Origin: Acanthamoeba castellanii str. Neff
Lineage: Eukaryota > Discosea > Longamoebia > Acanthamoebidae
Direction: 5' to 3'
NCBI RefSeq assembly: GCF_000313135.1
Contig: NW_004457313.1
Location: 1,055,588 to 1,119,587, forward strand
DNA length: 64,000 nucleotides
The position numbers and the translations under genes are program-made. Below are positions 61,601-64,000 of the stretch, piece by piece; position 1 is the stretch's first letter, and every line of letters starts with the position of its first letter. The notes under the pieces were generated by a model, which was not told the DNA's origin, searched no databases, and saw nothing but the letters and a program-made list of their open reading frames with translations.

Positions 61601-64000
61601 AGCTGCTGGCCCGGTGCCACCTCACCCTGGGCCAGTGGGAGAGCGAGCTCCACGACAACCTGTCCGAGTCCACCATTCCGCACATCCTCGCGTCGTTCAA
61701 GGCCGCCACCGAGTACGACGACCACTGGTACAAGGCCTGGCACTCGTGGGCCCTGTCCAACTTCGAGGTCATCACCCACTACCAGAAGCTGGCCCAGCCC
61801 GACAAGATCACCCCGCACCTCGTGCCCGCCGTCGCCGGCTTCTTCCGCTCCATCGCCCTCGCCCCGCAGGGCAAGAGCCTCCAGGACACCCTAAGGTACG
61901 CACGTGCGCGCGTGTGTCGTGTGGCGTGTGTGTGGCGTGTGCGCGTGTGCGGTTGCGCGTGTGTCGTGTCTAACGTGTGCGCACACAACGGACAGGCTGC
62001 TGACGCTGTGGTTCAAGTACGCCGACAAGAAGAAGGTGGAGGAGGCCCTGATCGAGGGCTTCAACACGGTCTCGATCGACACGTGGCTCCAGGTCGTGCC
62101 GCAGCTCATCGCCCGCATCCACTCGCCGGTGCCCAGCGTGGCCTGCATGGTCCACGACCTGCTCACCAACGTGGGCCGCGAGCACCCCCAGGCCCTCGTC
62201 TACCCGCTCTCCGTCGCCTCCAAGTCCCAGGCCTCCGCCCGCGTCTCCGCCGCCAACAGGTGCGTGTCGCGCGCGTGCTGCGTGTGCGGTGCGGCGTGTC
62301 TCACTCTCTCGGTACGTGCGGTGTGTGCGGTGCGCGTGTGCGGCGTGTGCGGTGTGGTGCGTTAGTATCCTGGACAAGATGAGGAAGCACTACAACTCGC
62401 TGGTCGAGGCGGCGCTGCTGGTGTCGAAGGAGCTGATCCGGGTGGCGATCCTGTGGCACGAGATGTGGCACGAGGGCCTGAACGAGGCCTCGCGCCTCTA
62501 CTTTAGCAACCGCGACGTCGAGGGCATGTTCAAGAAGCTCCAGCCCCTCCACGAAATGCTCGACAAGGTGCGTGCCACACACACACGCACACACACACGA
62601 CACACGACACACACACACACGACACACGCACACGGCAGGCGGTCTGATGGTGGTGTGGTGGTGCGTGCGTGGGTGAAGGGACCGGAGACGCTGCGCGAGG
62701 TGTCGTTCCAGCAGGCCTACGGGCGCGACCTGCAGGAGGCGCTCGAGTGGTGCAAGAAGTACTCGCGCTCCAACAAGGTGTCCGACCTCAACCAGGCGTG
62801 GGAGCTCTACTACCACGTCTTCCGCCGCCTCGACAAGCAGCTCCTCCAAATGACCACCTTCGAGCTCCAGTACGCACACACCGCACGACACGCACACGCA
62901 CCACCGCACACGACACGACACGACACGACACACAGATCCTTTTTTAACTCCGATTGGACGGTGCAGATATGTGTCGCCCAATCTGCTGGAGGCGCACGAT
63001 CTGGAGCTGGCGGTGCCGGGCACCTACGAGGCGCACACGGACGAGGTGGTCAAGATCGCGTCCTTCGCGCCCTCGCTTTCGGTCATCATGTCCAAGCAGC
63101 GCCCGCGCAAGCTCTCCATGTTCGGTTCCGACGGCAAAGAATACACCTTCCTCCTCAAAGGTACGTGTGCGGTCGTGCGTGTGCGGTCTCGCGTGTGCGG
63201 TCTCGCGAGTGCGTGTGCGGTCGTGCGTGTGCGATGTGTGCCGTTTGCTGACACGGGAGCAGGGCACGAGGATCTGCGACAGGACGAGCGCGTGATGCAG
63301 CTGTTCGGGCTGATCAACACGCTGCTGGCCAACGACCGCGAGACCGCGAACCGGCACCTGAGCATCCAGCGCTACGCCATCATCCCGCTGTCGCCCAACA
63401 GCGGCCTCATCGGGTGGGTGCCCAACCACGACACCCTGCACGCCCTCATCAAGGACTACCGCGAGTCGCGCAAGATCCTCATCAACCTCGAGCTCAAGCT
63501 CATGGTCCAGATGGCCAACGCCTCCACCTGCGACGCCCTCTCCCTCATCCAAAAGGTTCACCACACGACCGCACACGATCGCACACGACCGCACACGACA
63601 CACACGACACACACGACACACACACGACCGCACACACGAGTACAAATGGGAGAGTGTATGTAGGTGGAGGTGTTCGAGCATGCGCTGGAGAACACGCAGG
63701 GGTCGGACCTGGACAAGGTGCTGTGGCTGAAGAGCCCCAACTCGGAGGTGTGGCTCGACCGGCGCACCAACTACACGCGCTCGTTGGCGGTGATGTCCAT
63801 GGTGGGCTACATCCTGGGCCTGGGCGACCGCCACCCGTCCAACCTCATGCTCGACCGCCACACCGGCAAAATCACCCACATCGACTTTGGCGACTGCTTC
63901 GAGGTACCCTGTCGTGTGTGTCGTGTGTGTCGTGTGTGTGTCGTGTGTGTGGTAACGGTCGTGTGTTGTGTGTGTGGTGGCGATGCATAGAGAGAAGTAT
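54209..64000 (+). CDS. tor: TOR kinase (PI3K-related), 3' end cut by the window
   Basis: About 30 exons. The N-terminal HEAT region runs from about 54,560 to 59,000, with FFDLVW at an exon end and [20 protein letters not shown] beginning the next. The FAT region follows (about 59,440-62,370). The FRB domain is at about 62,380-62,770: [47 protein letters not shown]; the Ser of EASRLYF and the Trp of EALEW are those that bind rapamycin-FKBP12. The kinase domain shows [28 protein letters not shown] and HIDFGDCFE before the window ends; the rest of the kinase domain and the FATC are outside. TOR controls growth in TORC1/TORC2. One exon (about 58,650-59,098) has three single-base frame slips, probably assembly errors. 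Confidence 0.95.
55204..55288 (+). repeat. TOR exon segment with a copy at 45600-45684
   Basis: This coding stretch of TOR, encoding [20 protein letters not shown] and onward, is the likely source of the copy in MORC intron 1. The segment lies inside one exon (from about 55,189), so no splice junction marks its origin. Confidence 0.95.
55642..55697. repeat. CA dinucleotide repeat in a TOR intron
   Basis: GCACGCACGCAC followed by about 22 CA units fills most of a TOR intron that begins just after the exon ending FASEE. Confidence 0.9.
58576..58651. repeat. GTGTGC satellite in a TOR intron
   Basis: About ten tandem GTGTGC units, with GTGTGTCG at the start, occupy the TOR intron that precedes the exon beginning [11 protein letters not shown]. 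Confidence 0.9.
60584..60664. repeat. ATC and 18-base repeats in a TOR intron
   Basis: A run of ATC/ATT trinucleotides is followed by three copies of an 18-base unit CATCATCATTGCCTTCAT. Both lie in the intron between the exon with [12 protein letters not shown] and the exon starting [12 protein letters not shown]. Confidence 0.88.
61078..61203. repeat. CACACGA satellite in a TOR intron
   Basis: About 17 copies of the 7-base unit CACACGA, with a central block of CACACGG variants, fill the TOR intron before the exon starting [12 protein letters not shown]. On the reverse strand the unit is the same as the GTGTCGT array in the helicase intron at 19,016-19,198. Confidence 0.93.

Overview
The window looks like nuclear DNA of a free-living amoeba, most likely Acanthamoeba (inference). 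The evidence is high GC with G/C-rich third codon positions, genes split by many short GT-AG introns whose donors are often GTAC or GTGC, and CA/CACACG satellites confined mainly to introns. A secreted 8-cysteine protein with a Thr/Lys/His-rich spacer matches the Leo lectins of the Acanthamoeba cyst wall. About 22 genes can be supported. No tRNA, rRNA or CRISPR array was recognised.

Layout. 0.9-5.8 kb (+): a USP4/11/15-like protein with a CUE domain whose catalytic Cys and His are both replaced. 6.1-8.1 kb (-): two tandem paralogous GATA factors. 8.8-14.3 kb (+): a RasGAP with a long charged tail ending in a DEP domain. 14.5-16.9 kb: a Leo-type lectin (-) and a three-unit polyubiquitin (+) diverging from one promoter region that carries a heat-shock-element-like motif. 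17.0-17.7 kb: a poorly resolved gene. 17.8-21.2 kb (-): an eIF4A-like helicase with eroded motifs and an added N-terminal region. 21.4-22.8 kb (-): an aldo/keto reductase. 23.4-27.4 kb (+): a tyrosine-kinase-like protein kinase with an Arg/Asp/Glu/Ser-rich N-terminus. 27.6-28.2 kb (-): a small Cys-rich unknown. 28.4-31.8 kb (+): a kinesin-13. 32.0-34.1 kb (-): a nuclease-like plus kinase-like fusion resembling Crinkler-RHS effectors. 34.2-36.9 kb (-): a RING-FYVE-transmembrane protein. 37.1-38.1 kb (+): COQ10.

38.2-40.2 kb is an AT-rich island unlike the rest. It holds broken coding fragments, an 84-bp inverted repeat and a CATCTG-type minisatellite. After it come a small unknown (-), polyprenol reductase (+), a NIF3-like protein (+), a small type I membrane protein (+), a MerT-MerP-like metal transporter fusion (-), a MORC ATPase with CW and UBA-like domains (+), a nucleoside hydrolase (+), a multi-pass membrane protein (-), and from 54.2 kb to the window end most of TOR kinase (+).

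These genes do not form one pathway. Ubiquitin biology recurs (CUE/USP, polyubiquitin, RING-FYVE, MORC-UBA) and so does growth and stress signalling (RasGAP, TOR, polyubiquitin/cyst-wall lectin). The most unusual observations are: an 84-bp nearly identical piece of a TOR exon inside intron 1 of the MORC gene 10 kb away; the MerT-MerP fusion; the nuclease-kinase fusion; the catalytically degenerate USP and DEAD-box proteins; and the AT-rich island. Several genes show single-base frame slips, some in homopolymers, which may be assembly errors. Intron boundaries were read by eye and may be off by one or a few bases.
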